Shown in pieces: positions 33,975-44,259 of a stretch of 64,000 bases of DNA (within the stretch, counting starts at the first letter, position 1; each line of letters begins with the position of its first letter). Origin of the DNA: Tipula vernalis. Taxonomy: Eukaryota; Arthropoda; Insecta; Diptera; Tipulidae. Under the pieces are notes generated by a model that saw only the letters and a program-made list of their open reading frames with translations, was not told where the DNA came from and searched no databases. The translations under genes were made by a program, and so were the position numbers. Location: assembly GCA_958295665.1 (NCBI GenBank), contig OY282560.1, positions 148,730,091 to 148,794,090 of the forward strand. The letters run 5' to 3'.

Positions 33975-34665
33975 AAATCCACCGTTGCTGCAATATCCCG
34001 ACTTTACACAGCCATTCCGTTAAACTACGGATGCCTCAGGTATTGCATATGGTGCAGTATTATCACAAATAAAGAACGGAAAAGATTTACCTATAGCTTA
34101 TGCTTCAAAGTCGTTCACAAAATGCGAAAAACATAAGCATCCAACTCTTAAGGAGCTAATTGCAATACACGGGGCAGTGATTTATTTTAAACCACACCTG
34201 CTGGGTCGTGTACTTAAAATATTTACGGACCATAGGCCATTAATATATTTATTTGGGATGAAAAATTTATCTTCAAAATTGACGCGCATGCGTTTAGACT
34301 TAGTGGAATTCAATTTCGAAATTGAATACATAAAAGGTAAATCAAATGTCGATGCAGATGCTCTATCGAGGATTAAGATAGACAGTGATGAATTAAAGCG
34401 TATTTCAATTAATTCAATTTCAATTATAACCCGGAGCATGGCAAAGAAGCCACAAGAAAACATTAAACATAACCAGTCTCATCAAATTGAAGAGCCAGAA
34501 AATAAATTAAGTGTGTACATGGCTATGACAGTAAATGAAACCAAACACTTAAAAAAATTACAATTTCAACTCCATGAGGGAGTACAGAAAAGAATAGCAA
34601 CTAGAAGTAGACTTCGCTTCAGAGCAAGCACTTCCAAAGCTGGAAAATATAATGAGTGCAAATAA
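33975..34665 (+). pseudogene. RNase H domain of Gypsy element B
   Basis: After the insertion the pol gene resumes with ILKNPPLLQYPDFTQPF and TTDASGIAYGAVLSQ (RNase H Asp). It continues with IAYASKSFTKCEKHKHPTLK (conserved Glu nearby), KIFTDHRPLIYLFGMKN (second Asp) and IEYIKGKSNVDADALSR (C-terminal Asp). The open frame 34177-34665 then runs into a variable linker. A stop near 34021 breaks the junction. Confidence 0.8.
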
Positions 34666-35190
34666 TAACTTTAAACTGAAACTAGAAGTGAATGATGTAA
34701 TTTTTAAATTAATAGATGTTCATAAATTTAAATCAATTGGAAATTCAGTATTGAAAACCATGAAAATTGTTTTATGTCCCTTTCGTACTTATTTAAATGA
34801 TGAAAAAGTGATCAATGAGCTGTTAGATAATAATCATGATACCCCACAGGTGGTCATGTGGGAGTCAGTAGATTATACCGTAAATTGTCTGAGAAGTACG
34901 TAATTCCCAACTTGAAAAAACGTGTTCAATTATTCATTTCTAAATGTAAATCTTTTAAGTTAAAAAAATATGAAAAAACTAACAAAGAATCGCAACAAAT
35001 CACTGATACACCAATGACAAGCTTCGACGTAATTTCAATGGACACGGTTGGTCCTTTGATTCGATCAGATAACGGAAACCTATATTCTTAGAATTCAGGA
35101 CGAATTAACAAAATCTGTAATATTACGAGCAGTTCCCAATAAATAAAGCTCAACTATTGCTAAAGCATTTATTGAAAGTTTTATTCTTTT
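34640..35190 (+). pseudogene. Integrase N-terminal and start of core domain, Gypsy element B
   Basis: Would integrate element cDNA. The zinc-binding N-terminal region is visible as HDTP, then GGHVGVSRLYRKLSEKYVIP after a frameshift near 34850, then LKKRVQLFISKCKSFKLKKY, where the second CxxC cysteine is lost. FDVISMDTVGPLIRSDNGNL begins the catalytic core with its first Asp. The frame breaks near 35091, and the gene is cut at about 35194 by the LTR stack. Confidence 0.75.
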
Positions 35191-35194
35191 ATTT

Positions 35195-35559
35195 GCGTTC
35201 CAAATACTAATAATCCAATTCGATCTTGTTCGCCTTCTTATATACATAAACCAAACTTCTCGAAAGTTCATGACATTTCCAGTTAGAATAGCGTAGAAAC
35301 ATTTAGAACATTTTTATCATGGAAAATTCCATTTAGTACAGTAAAACATTGAGCTATTGATTTAACTTATTCTGAGAGTGTGATAGGATAAGTAAAATTA
35401 ATAGCTCAATGTTAAACTGTACTAAAATGGGATTTTCCATGATACAATTGTTCTACTCTATTCTAACTGGAAAAATCATAACTTTCGAGAAGCTTGGTTT
35501 GTGTATATAAAAAGGCGAACAAGATCGAATTGGATTATTAGTATTTGGAACGCGATAGA
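35195..35559. repeat. Head-to-head pair of family A LTR fragments (~180-bp arms)
   Basis: 35195-35373 is the family A LTR in minus orientation (GCGTTCCAAATACTAATAAT, then the TATA box complement). 35374-35559 is the same LTR region in plus orientation. The two meet directly, with the outermost ~25 LTR bases lost at the junction. Together they form an almost continuous palindrome. Confidence 0.8.
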
Positions 35560-35844
35560 GTAAACTTGTAAGATTATCAGTAGCATTTGGAAAGCGACAG
35601 TGTGAAGATTAAAAAGTAATTAAAAAGTGATTTAAAAAGTGTTGTAGTGTGAAATAAAAATTATAAGTGAATATTAAAATTGCGTAAAAATTATTTAAAG
35701 AGATTTTGTGAATTTTTATTGATAAACTGTGTTGCAATAATTCTTGTGTGAAATAAATAAATTCGTTGGAGATAAATTAAATTGATTTTGTATTATTCAC
35801 AATCCAGTGATACGAACCTTGATTGACAAGGCAAAAACGTAACA
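35374..35844 (+). repeat. Family A LTR, 5'-trimmed copy upstream of the complete element
   Basis: Follows the LTR from position ~20 to its normal end AAAACGTAACA at 35844. It differs from the young LTRs at many sites and carries ATTGACAAGG near its end, like the copy at 39314-39765, so it is an older subfamily. The young element is inserted 4 bp further on. Confidence 0.85.
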
Positions 35845-35848
35845 ATAA

Positions 35849-36336
35849 TGTGACGGTGACACCTAGTGTGTAATAGAATAAGTAAAACTAATAGCTCAAT
35901 GTTTAATGTACTAAATGGAATTTTCCATGATAAAAATTGTTACGTAATGTTTCTACGCTATTCCAACTGGAAAAGTCGTGAACTTTCGAGAAACTTGGTT
36001 TGTGTATATAAAAAGGCGAACAAGATCGAATTGGATTATTAGTATTTGGAACGCGATAGTGTAAACTTGTAAGATTATTAGTAATATTTGGTACGCGATA
36101 GTATAAAGATTAAAAAGGAATTAAAAAGTGATTTAAAAAGTGTTTTTGTGCGAAATAAAAAGTAAAAGTGATTAGTAAAAATTGAGAATAATTTATATAA
36201 AGTGATTTTGTGAATTTTGATTGATAAACTGTGTTGTAATAAATTTTGTGAAATAAATAAATTCGTTGGTGATAAATTGAATTGAGTTTGTATTATTCAC
36301 AATCCAGTGATACGAACCTTGGGCAAAAACGTAACA
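35849..36336 (+). repeat. 5' LTR of element A
   Basis: 488 bp, TG...CA. The TATA box TATATAAAAA lies at 36005-36014, so transcription would start near 36035-36045. It is followed by an unusually A-rich region with AATAAA-like motifs. Confidence 0.95.
36005..36014 (+). promoter_or_regulatory. TATA box of element A LTR promoter
   Basis: TATATAAAAA within TTTGTGTATATAAAAAGGCG, conserved in every family A LTR copy in the window, including the diverged ones at about 10590, 35496, 38973 and 39472. Confidence 0.75.
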
Positions 36337-36356
36337 ATTGGTGACAGCGGTGGGAT
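36337..36356 (+). other. Putative primer binding site of element A
   Basis: Directly after the LTR the sequence reads ATTGGTGACAGCGGTGGGAT. The TGG start is complementary to the CCA end of a tRNA, as required for priming minus-strand DNA. The pattern resembles Leu-type primer sites, but I cannot name the tRNA with confidence. Confidence 0.7.
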
Positions 36357-36378
36357 TGTGAATAAAAAGATAAAGAAA

Positions 36379-38805
36379 ATGATTCTCAACGAATTAAAAG
36401 TGCCAGAATTAAAGAGGGAACTTGAGAAACGAGGTTTGGCTACTGATGGTGGTAAAGCAGCTTTACAAGCGCGACTACGTGACGCCATGGAGAAAGAAGG
36501 GCTGGACGCGGAACATCATGATTTTGGAGAGAAAGTAACGGATGCAGCAACCATAGAGCAGAAAGCAGAAGATAAACAACCGTTGGTCGAAAAGACACAA
36601 GAACATTCTGGAAGTTTCGATTTGTCGCAGTTAATAGCTGCTATGAACCAAATGACAGGACAGATGTGTCTAATGAAACAACAAAACGAACGACAAATGG
36701 TGAAAATTGAGCAGTCAAACCAAGAAATTAAGAATGAAATGGAACAACAAAATGTGCGACAGTTAGAGACTATAAATCAGTCAAACCAAGCAATGAAACA
36801 ATCAAACGAAGAACTTCAACACCGGGTGGAGAAACAAGGAGAAGAAATTAAAAGCCAAATTACTGATGGTCATAAGAGAATAGACGAGAAACTTCTCGAA
36901 TTATCTACTAACATACACGGCGAAGTAGAGAAGCTGCAAATGGAGATTCAACAGGTTGACCAAAAACTGCAAAAGGAAGTTCAACTTGTCAAAACGGAGG
37001 TTCAGCAGGTTGAAGAAAAATGCCAACGGCTCGAGAAAGAACTAACTGATATCAAGGCAAGTGGAACAACAACACAAGTGGTACAAACCGTCCAATCAAT
37101 CAAGATAAAGCCACCAACATTCGACGGTACATCATCTTTCGGCATTTTCAAATTTCAATTTGAAACGGCAGCCAATCAAAACCGTTGGAATGATGAACAT
37201 CTTGTCGCAGCGTTAATAGTGGCCCTTAAAGGTGAAGCAGCGGAGGCCTTACAAACAATTCCGGAAAAAGATCGCAACAGTTATCTCGAAATTATGAAGG
37301 CGCTGGATAGGAAGTACGGCAGTGACCACAAGCGTGAAATCTATCGAATGGAATTGAAAAGCCGCTACCAAAAGGGAGGAGAATCACTTCAGGAATTTTC
37401 ATCGGCAATCGAGCGGCTAGTACATCTAGCACATACCAGTGCATCGGCCGATTATATGGAAAGGCTTAAAATTGACGCATTCATTGACGGCATTCGAGAT
37501 CCAGAGACACGCAGGGCAGTGATGTTGTCACCTAAAGCAACCTTCGCGGAAACCGTTGCGTTTGCGTTGACGATCGAGGCTGTGCAGAGCTTTACAAGAC
37601 CGTCATTATTTAGGCGCCAAATGAACTCAGACAAGAACGGCAGCAGGGAGCGAATGGTACCGAAAGGCGGAAGAGGCAGGCTTAGGTGTTGGAAATGTGA
37701 CAAGTTGGGTCACATTTCAATGGACTGTCGGAAAGTAATACATGGAGAGAGAAGATCGCCACCTTTTATGCGGGCAAACGCCGAACGGTCGGGACAAAGG
37801 TCTAGAAGCAGCGAGCGAAGATGTTGGGTATGTAACAGGATTGGCCACATCTCGCGAGATTGTTTGGAAGCAGGAGGAAAGCGGCACGGATCACCATCTT
37901 CCGTGGAAAGAGCACGAAGAGGAGAGCAGGGAACGGATGAGCGGATGGCAACAGTCGGTAAAGTGGAAAGGTTAGAAGTCAGTTTGAAGGAACCGAAGTT
38001 GGCTTCACCGTCTGGTTGCCCCATAACATTCATCCCTGTTACAAGTGAAGCACGAGGCGGAAGCAGCGTCACAGTTAGGGGCGGTGTTGATGGGAGGAGG
38101 TGTATTATTACGCTGGATACCGGAGCAACCCACACAATTGTTCGGAAAGATTTGATCGCAGGAGCAGTGCAGCTAGTTGATGGGTTAAAATTAAGAATGG
38201 CAAATGGGGAGAGTGCAATGATTAAAGGGAAAAAGATCGTGAGCATAAGGATCGGCGAAACGCTTTTCCCACACGAAGTTCTGGTCGCAGACATTGTGGA
38301 TGAGGTTATTTTGGGAACGGACTTTATGAGGATGAATGGCTTTGTGTTGGATTTTGGACGAGGAATATTGAGCAGCGATAACATCGAGCTGAATCTTAAA
38401 TTTAACGGTACGAATGTGACAGTAAGGCGAGTAACAATCAGTCATTGCGAGGAGCTGCCATCAAAATCTGAAACAATTGTTGAGGAAACCAAAGAACACC
38501 AGGTTAAGCAGACATTGGATAAGAAGGGCCGAGTTGTGCGAGGTAGAGTGCGAGTGTCGGGCGACTGGATGAGAACTCGATGTGCCATACGGGTAAATGG
38601 CCAGGGATTACATGAGGGGCAATTGGTGTGGCTTCACAACTCGCAACAAAAGAAGGGGGATTTATCGGCGAAAGTGCAGCCTTTATGGACGGCACCCTAC
38701 AGGACAAGAAAAGGACAAGGAGGTAAACCAATGGCGGTACATTTAGAGAGGCTGGCCCTCTACCGAGGAGGTAATTTCGGTCCTGTTCGGGACGAACAGG
38801 CTTAG
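36379..38805 (+). CDS. Gag-protease polyprotein of element A with SAP domain and integrase tail
   Basis: An intact frame of 808 codons. The ATG at 36379 is chosen because it is the first in frame and lies past the LTR and primer site; the frame itself stays open upstream into the LTR. Residues ~1-40 form a SAP-type motif (LNELKVPELKRELEKRGLAT), unusual for Gag and suggestive of DNA or chromatin binding. Residues ~78-227 are a Gln-rich coiled coil. ~241-407 is the Gag capsid-like domain (PPTFDGTSSFGIFKFQFE...). Two CCHC knuckles follow: CWKCDKLGHISMDC (~437) and CWVCNRIGHISRDC (~482). The protease has DTGA at ~580 and ILGTDF at ~644. From ~743 the frame encodes an integrase C-terminal stretch (GLHEGQLVWLHNSQQKKGDL ... 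HLERLALYRG). Pol enzymes between protease and this tail are missing in frame. It ends at the 3' purine tract. Confidence 0.92.
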   Translation: MILNELKVPELKRELEKRGLATDGGKAALQARLRDAMEKEGLDAEHHDFGEKVTDAATIEQKAEDKQPLVEKTQEHSGSFDLSQLIAAMNQMTGQMCLMKQQNERQMVKIEQSNQEIKNEMEQQNVRQLETINQSNQAMKQSNEELQHRVEKQGEEIKSQITDGHKRIDEKLLELSTNIHGEVEKLQMEIQQVDQKLQKEVQLVKTEVQQVEEKCQRLEKELTDIKASGTTTQVVQTVQSIKIKPPTFDGTSSFGIFKFQFETAANQNRWNDEHLVAALIVALKGEAAEALQTIPEKDRNSYLEIMKALDRKYGSDHKREIYRMELKSRYQKGGESLQEFSSAIERLVHLAHTSASADYMERLKIDAFIDGIRDPETRRAVMLSPKATFAETVAFALTIEAVQSFTRPSLFRRQMNSDKNGSRERMVPKGGRGRLRCWKCDKLGHISMDCRKVIHGERRSPPFMRANAERSGQRSRSSERRCWVCNRIGHISRDCLEAGGKRHGSPSSVERARRGEQGTDERMATVGKVERLEVSLKEPKLASPSGCPITFIPVTSEARGGSSVTVRGGVDGRRCIITLDTGATHTIVRKDLIAGAVQLVDGLKLRMANGESAMIKGKKIVSIRIGETLFPHEVLVADIVDEVILGTDFMRMNGFVLDFGRGILSSDNIELNLKFNGTNVTVRRVTISHCEELPSKSETIVEETKEHQVKQTLDKKGRVVRGRVRVSGDWMRTRCAIRVNGQGLHEGQLVWLHNSQQKKGDLSAKVQPLWTAPYRTRKGQGGKPMAVHLERLALYRGGNFGPVRDEQA

Positions 38806-38816
38806 GTGAGGGGTAG
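38803..38816 (+). other. Polypurine tract of element A
   Basis: TAGGTGAGGGGTAG immediately before the 3' LTR, overlapping the stop codon. It is the expected primer site for plus-strand DNA synthesis. Confidence 0.7.
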
Positions 38817-39304
38817 TGTGACGGTGACACCTAGTGTGTAATAGAATAAGTAAAACTAATAGCTCAATGTTTAATGTACTAAATGGAATTTTCCATGATA
38901 AAAATTGTTACGTAATGTTTCTACGCTATTCCAACTGGAAAAGTCGTGAACTTTCGAGAAGCTTGGTTTGTGTATATAAAAAGGCGAACAAGATCGAATT
39001 GGATTATTAGTATTTGGAACGCGATAGTGTAAACTTGTAAGATTATTAGTAATATTTGGTACGCGATAGTATAAAGATTAAAAAGGAATTAAAAAGTGAT
39101 TTAAAAAGTGTTTTTGTGCGAAATAAAAAGTAAAAGTGATTAGTAAAAATTGAGAATAATTTATATAAAGTGATTTTGTGAATTTTGATTGATAAACTGT
39201 GTTGTAATAAATTTTGTGAAATAAATAAATTCGTTGGTGATAAATTGAATTGAGTTTGTATTATTCACAATCCAGTGATACGAACCTTGGGCAAAAACGT
39301 AACA
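38817..39304 (+). repeat. 3' LTR of element A
   Basis: 488 bp, the same length as the 5' LTR and with one visible difference (AAGCTTGG here, AAACTTGG in the 5' copy). It ends GTAACA and is followed by the ATAA duplication. Confidence 0.95.
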
Positions 39305-39313
39305 ATAAGTTAT

Positions 39314-39765
39314 TGTGACGGTGACACCTAGTGTGTAATAGAAGAAGTTAAATTAATAGCTAAATGTTTAACTGTACTAAAATGGAATTTTTCATGATAA
39401 AAATTGTTACGTAATATTTCTACGCTATTCTAACTAGAAAAGTCATGAACTTTCGAGAAGTTTGGTTTGTGTATATAAAAAGGCGAAGAAGATCGAATTA
39501 GATGAGTAGTATTTGGTAAACGACAGTGTGAAGATTAAAAAGGAATTAAAAAGTGATTTAGAAAGTGTTCTAGTGCGAAATAAAAATTATAAGTGTGCAG
39601 TAAAATTTGAGAATAATTTTTATAAAGTAATTTTGTGAATTTTTATTAATAAACTGTGTTGTAATAATTCTTGTGTGAAATAAATAAATTCGTTGGTGAT
39701 AAATTAAACTGATTTTGTATTATTCACAATCCACTGATACGAACCTTAATTGACAAGGCAAAACA
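39314..39765 (+). repeat. Older family A LTR downstream of the complete element
   Basis: Starts TGTGACGGTGACACC and ends AAGGCAAAACA. It carries TTGACAAGG near its end, like 35374-35844. Only the 9-bp ATAAGTTAT lies between the young 3' LTR and this copy. It abuts the 3' LTR of element B at about 39775. Confidence 0.85.
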
Positions 39766-39774
39766 ATACTGTAC

Positions 39775-40019
39775 ATAAGTGTAAATTTTGTTGGTATGCA
39801 TGCTTAAATTAGAACTGTTGTTTTTGGTGCCAAGAAGAATAAATACGGTAGCCGAGGAGAGAACACCAACTAGTCGGTAATCAATTGAACAGCCAACAAT
39901 AAAAAATAATAAATAAATCTAAAAATTATTTATAATAATAAAAGTTAATTAACAGTATAAATTATATGGTCGTTTTCGTTTTTTTTACAAAAATTAAATA
40001 AATTAATTTTCATATTACA
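39775..40019 (+). repeat. 3' LTR of Gypsy element B
   Basis: Matches the 5' copy at 29925-30152, with extra sequence (TTTTCGTTTTTTTTACAAAA) before the shared ATTACA end. Confidence 0.7.
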
Positions 40020-41708
40020 GTCTCCTCTATTCAAAACAAAGTTTCCGTTTCGGCTGGAAACAATTTCAAAGCAGTGAGAGAACCGTGAGTGAAATTTACA
40101 TTATTTGCCCCACCATTTTGTAAAACTGTACGGGCTGCAACAATTGTGTAACTGTAAATAACATTTATGTTTATTTTTCTACTACCTTTAAAATTTAAAC
40201 AACAAGGAAATTACTAACATATCTAAAAATTGCTGTTAAGTGTGTGAATTAAGTTTTAATAATAACCGTCTTTAATAACGTATAGTCGTAATGATAAAAA
40301 TTAGCTAAAAGACCTCTGCAAATCCTACATATTACAAACTTCATACCGCTTCTGCTTCTCATCAACAGATAATGCCAAAGTAAAACAGAAACGTTTACAT
40401 TAAATATTCAAACAATTTCAGCACGACTAAATTGTATCATCGGAAGGATTTAATTCTCATAAAATGTAAATACAACCAAACTCTTTAAAAAGTTGAATGC
40501 CAAAAAATTAATCAAAATACAAATTTACATTGAAAACAATTAATATTCAGAATGAAATTGAAAAAGGTTAAACAAATTTGAATTAATATCCACTAGGCAA
40601 ACAACAGCTGAAATTTAAATTTCGTTCCGCGCCTAATTACCATTTCCTTTATGTACAAAAAATAAAGAAAACTCTTTTGTTTCTTTCCTTTCAGTGTTAT
40701 TAGATCTCTCGACAAACAATCTCCTATTACGCATATTACTTATGTACTATGTACATAGAAAAACAAAAACGGAAGCCTGCATTAATTAATGAATTTTGAC
40801 CGAAAAAAAAAACAAATTCTCTAAATTTCCGCCAACCACCTCCCCGTGTAAACAAATAACAAGTAAAATGTAAAATAACAAAATCAACAAACAAAAAGCA
40901 CAACCGCACACGAGGTTTTGTCAAAACTTTTTATTTAAGTTGTTTTATGTTTTCTGTTTATGTTGTTGTGTTATTCGCCGCATATTATATGTATTGTATG
41001 TATGTATATGTTATTTATTTTGTTCTTTTATATTTTAGAATTTGTATTTCGGTTGGCAAAATAACAAATTTTTAATATTTATCGAAATTATAAATAATCT
41101 TTGCCTTTCTAAAACAAATTTACATATTTTCTCGGGAAATTCAAAATTGTTTGCGATGCCAAAAAAAAGAAGAAACGGAGACTGTGTTGTATACATATTT
41201 CAATATTATGTGTATGTGTGTGCGCGCGTTTTGTTATATTTTACTGTATGCTCAGAGCATTATTGCTAAACATTTTTCGTTTTTCAATTACCATAAAGAA
41301 TGTTGAGAATATACAACCTGTTCTGCGAATTTTGAGTGACTTTACTGAAGAAAGACTTTGCTGATGAATTGATAGGCCAACATTTGCACCTGATCGTGTT
41401 GGGGAAATACCTCACATACTTGTTATGTTTTATTACCACTTAACTTAAAGCCCATTTTCCTACTCCGCTTATTTCTCGAATCAAAACATTCGTTTCTCAC
41501 GAAATTCAACCGCCGCAATGGAAGTTGGTTTTTCAGATCTTATCGAAAAGTCTTCTAGTAAAAACAAATTTTTTATTTGAAAATACACGAGTTCAACTAA
41601 ACCCACATAAAATTGTTTGTAAATAATAATTCATCAAAAATTTCCGTTGAACCATCATAATCTCTGTCCTTTGGTAACCAGCTAATGTACATCCTATTCC
41701 TGGTTGGT
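40020..41708. other. Unassigned intron sequence
   Basis: AT-rich, with a GT/GC-alternating stretch near 41208-41230. Open frames at 40736-40924 minus and 41042-41269 plus have no recognisable domain. Confidence 0.45.
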
Positions 41709-41761
41709 GGCGATGCGGAAAAAAAGGCTGAGCAGGGCCTTCTGAAGAAGCTTTCGGAAAA

Positions 41762-42560
41762 ATGAAGGCATACATCGCATGTCTGCAGATAAACCTGCAT
41801 TATGTAAAGGCGTCTTCGGACGTCCTTTGTCGTAGGTTTATCTGCCATAACATTGGCATGGCTCTGATCCAGGAGCCATGGGTGACAGGTAACCAAATTA
41901 GAGGTATACCAAATCAAGTGGCTAAGATGATTTATCATAACGGAACTCAGAGTCCAAGAGCGGCTATTTTGGCCAGTTCGCAAATTAATTTGATTCCCAT
42001 TTCAGAGTTCATCTCCAGGGACTTGGTTGCAGTAATGGTGGAGGTTCTTGGTGAAAGAGGGCGTCCGCCTACTTTAATGGAGACTCAGTGTTGATACCTA
42101 TACTTGACGTTAGGCGGCTCATAGCTCACGCAATGCCTACTTGATAGGATGCGATGCAAACGCGCACCACACGGTGTGGGGTGGCACCGACATCAATAAC
42201 AGGGGTGAGTACCTTTTTTAATTTCTGATCTCAAATAATGTAGACATTGTCAATAGGGGAAATAAACCTACCTTTATAAATGCAACTTGGTCAAAAACTG
42301 GCATGACATCAGATTCGATTTGGCGGCCGAGACCATGAAGCGGCAGGAAATTAGAATTCCAAAACTGGCCGACTGGGACTCCAATAGAGTTTCACTCGAA
42401 TCAGAAATGCCCTCGGTCGTTGAGAACATAGAGTCTCCAGAGGGTTTGAAGTTCTATGCATACAAACTCCATAATTCTATACACTTGGCTTACGAGAACA
42501 GCTGCCCGGTTAAGCGAGGAGAATCTACAAAGGTGGTCCCTTGGTGGAATGGGACACTGG
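41762..42560 (+). pseudogene. Endonuclease domain of the LOA-type ORF2
   Basis: IACLQINLHYVKASSDVLCR is the N-terminal metal-binding Asn motif. It is followed by GMALIQEPWVTGNQI (catalytic Glu in QEPW), then AAILASSQINLIPISEFISR. Further pieces, LIGCDANAHHTVWGGTDIN (~42140-42195, the GDFNAHH-type motif), are in another frame. The open piece 42287-42574 is the linker (WHDIRFDLAAETMKRQEIRI). Frameshifts near 42090 and 42280 and a stop near 42240 break it. Confidence 0.8.
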
Positions 42561-42879
42561 GTAAACTGAGTTAATATGATGGCCTTGACGGAATACTATA
42601 TAATCTCGAATTAAGAAGACCCAAAAGGGATACCTGGAGGAATTTCTGTAATGGAATAAATGAATTATCCTCTGCAGCTCGTCTCCAGAAAGTTCTTTCC
42701 AGGGATCATTCAAATGGTTTAGGACTTCTCTAGAAGCAAGATGGGTTCACTGAAAACCGGAAGGAAATCTTAGAGGTACTGTTAGAGACCCACTTTCCGG
42801 ATTCAGTGGTGGTAGGAGAGGTGGCCTATGCGCCTCACAGTAGGATCTGGAGTCTCTCTGGGGAAATTTTCATATCCAG

Positions 42880-44155
42880 CAAGGTGTGATGGATGGGCTA
42901 TTGGGTCTTTCAAACCTTACAAATCCGCTGGAGGGGATGGTATCTTCCAGCTTTACTTCAAAAAGGTATTAAGGGAGTACTCTCCAGCTTTTTCCAAATG
43001 TTTCGGGCAAGTTATGGTTTTAACTATATTCCGAAACTGTGGAGGAAGGTTAATGTGGTCTTTATACAAAAAGGCGTGGAGGGGGGGGGGGTTGTCCAGA
43101 CACCTAGGCCAAGGCATATCGGCCTATCGAAGACTATGGAAGAAATCTTGGACTATCAAATAAGAAGCGAGGCCCTTGAAAAAAATCCACTGTATTGGGA
43201 CCAATTTGCCTATCAAACTGGTATCGGCTGTGATGGCCCTTAGCGGTCTAGTCACCAGGATTGAAAAAGCGGTGACATATAAAGGAATTGTCCTTGGGGA
43301 GCAATGGAAAAAAGGGTTCCGCTTTCCACAATTAGGTGGATCCGTTCCATGCTGGAACATCGTGAGATTACTGCCAGACTAGGTGGCGAGTCAGTAACCA
43401 TCAGGGCCGCAAAGGACTGTCCCCAAGGAGGCGTACTATCTCCTCTTTTATGGTCATTGGTTATTGACAGACTACTGGTCCTTCTGAGTAGCCATGGGTT
43501 TGATGTCCAGGGCTATGCGGATGATGTGGTTATCATAATCAGAGGCAAGTTTGATGAGGTCATTTCTGATCACAAGCAAAATGGACTCAATATAATATGG
43601 CAGTAGTATTACCAGGAAGGACTCAGTGTCAATCCAAACAAAACTGTCGTTGTTCCTTTTACGAGGAGGAAAAAGCTTGCGCGCACAGCTCCCTCGCCAA
43701 ACGGTACTACTGTTCCTTTTTCCAGCAAGGTTAAATATCTAGGGGTTATCCTAGATCAAAAACTGAATTGGAAGCAACATTTATTGAAAGTTCAAGATAG
43801 GGCCACCAAGGCTCTCTGGGCCTGTCAAAGACTCTATGGGCATACTTGGGGACTACAACCAAAAATAATCTACTGGTAATTTCTTACAATCATTAGGGCT
43901 ATCGTCACCTACGCATCGATTGTACGGTGGCCTAAAACTGAGCAGAAGGCAACGCAAATGTTATTGAATAATGTTCAGCGTAAAGCCTGCGTCGGTGTTA
44001 CGGGCTCAATGAAAACATGTCCAACCGCTGCGATGGAGTCACTTCTAGGACTGACACCGTTACACCTGCATGTTAAAAAGTATGCTGCAATTATAGACCT
44101 AAAAATGCAGGCGGAAGGAAATATCAAACCAGGTAATATGGTGGGTCATCTGTAA
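42880..44155 (+). pseudogene. Reverse transcriptase of the LOA-type ORF2
   Basis: FKPYKSAGGDGI (the KSAGPDGI-type motif) is at ~42908, RHIGLSKTMEEILDYQIR at ~43110, CPQGGVLSPLLWSLVIDRLL at ~43418, and VQGYADDVVIIIRGKFDEV with the catalytic Asp pair at ~43510. EGLSVNPNKTVVVPFTRRKK and VKYLGVILDQKLNWKQHL follow, then thumb sequence to the 65-codon open piece at 43958-44155 (MESLLGLTPLHLHVKKYAAI). The poly-G run at 43081-43091 and stops near 43240, 43606 and 43878 inactivate it. Motif A is not clear between 43200 and 43300. Confidence 0.85.
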
Positions 44156-44259
44156 ATCCTTAAGGATTTTCAGACAGACTGTATGCCAGTTAAACTGGAC
44201 TTCCACAAACCATTTTGTGTTAGATTACATGACCGGGGTGTGTGGAGTGCAGGTGGACC

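Larger units (their letters stand above)
35849..39304 (+). mobile_element. Complete young LTR element A: gag-protease only, non-autonomous
   Basis: Two 488-bp LTRs (35849-36336 and 38817-39304) begin TGTGACGG and end CGTAACA. I find one difference between them (A/G at the position of 35990). A 4-bp target duplication ATAA lies at 35845-35848 and 39305-39308. A primer-binding-like TTGGTGACAGCGGTGGGA follows the 5' LTR, and a purine tract GGTGAGGGGTAG precedes the 3' LTR. The one open frame encodes Gag and protease fused to the tail of integrase. Reverse transcriptase, RNase H and the integrase core are deleted. Near-identical LTRs mean recent movement, which must have used enzymes from another element. 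Confidence 0.95.
29925..40019 (+). mobile_element. Gypsy-type LTR element B, interrupted by later insertions
   Basis: Flanking LTR-like copies at about 29925-30152 and 39775-40019 share TTTTGTTGGTATGCAT, GAACTGTTGTTTTTGGTG and GAGAACACCAACTAGT, and both end in ATTACA. Between them, in order, lie gag, protease, reverse transcriptase, RNase H and integrase, all broken. Insertions of family A material occupy 32900-33964 and 35195-39765. The LTRs are short (~230-245 bp) and differ by an indel near the 3' end. No convincing primer binding site follows the 5' LTR. Confidence 0.8.

Noticed and set aside
36307..36378. Extended N-terminus of the Gag frame
   Set aside because: The first codon there is GTG inside the LTR and the stretch covers the primer binding site. 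The first ATG is at 36379.
37710..38384. 224-codon minus-strand open frame
   Set aside because: It is an antisense shadow of the intact Gag-protease frame of element A. It is Ser/Pro/Leu-rich and has no domain.
43081..43091. Eleven-G run as a regulatory or G-quadruplex site
   Set aside because: A single G run inside a decayed reverse-transcriptase gene. It looks like slippage and causes a frame change.
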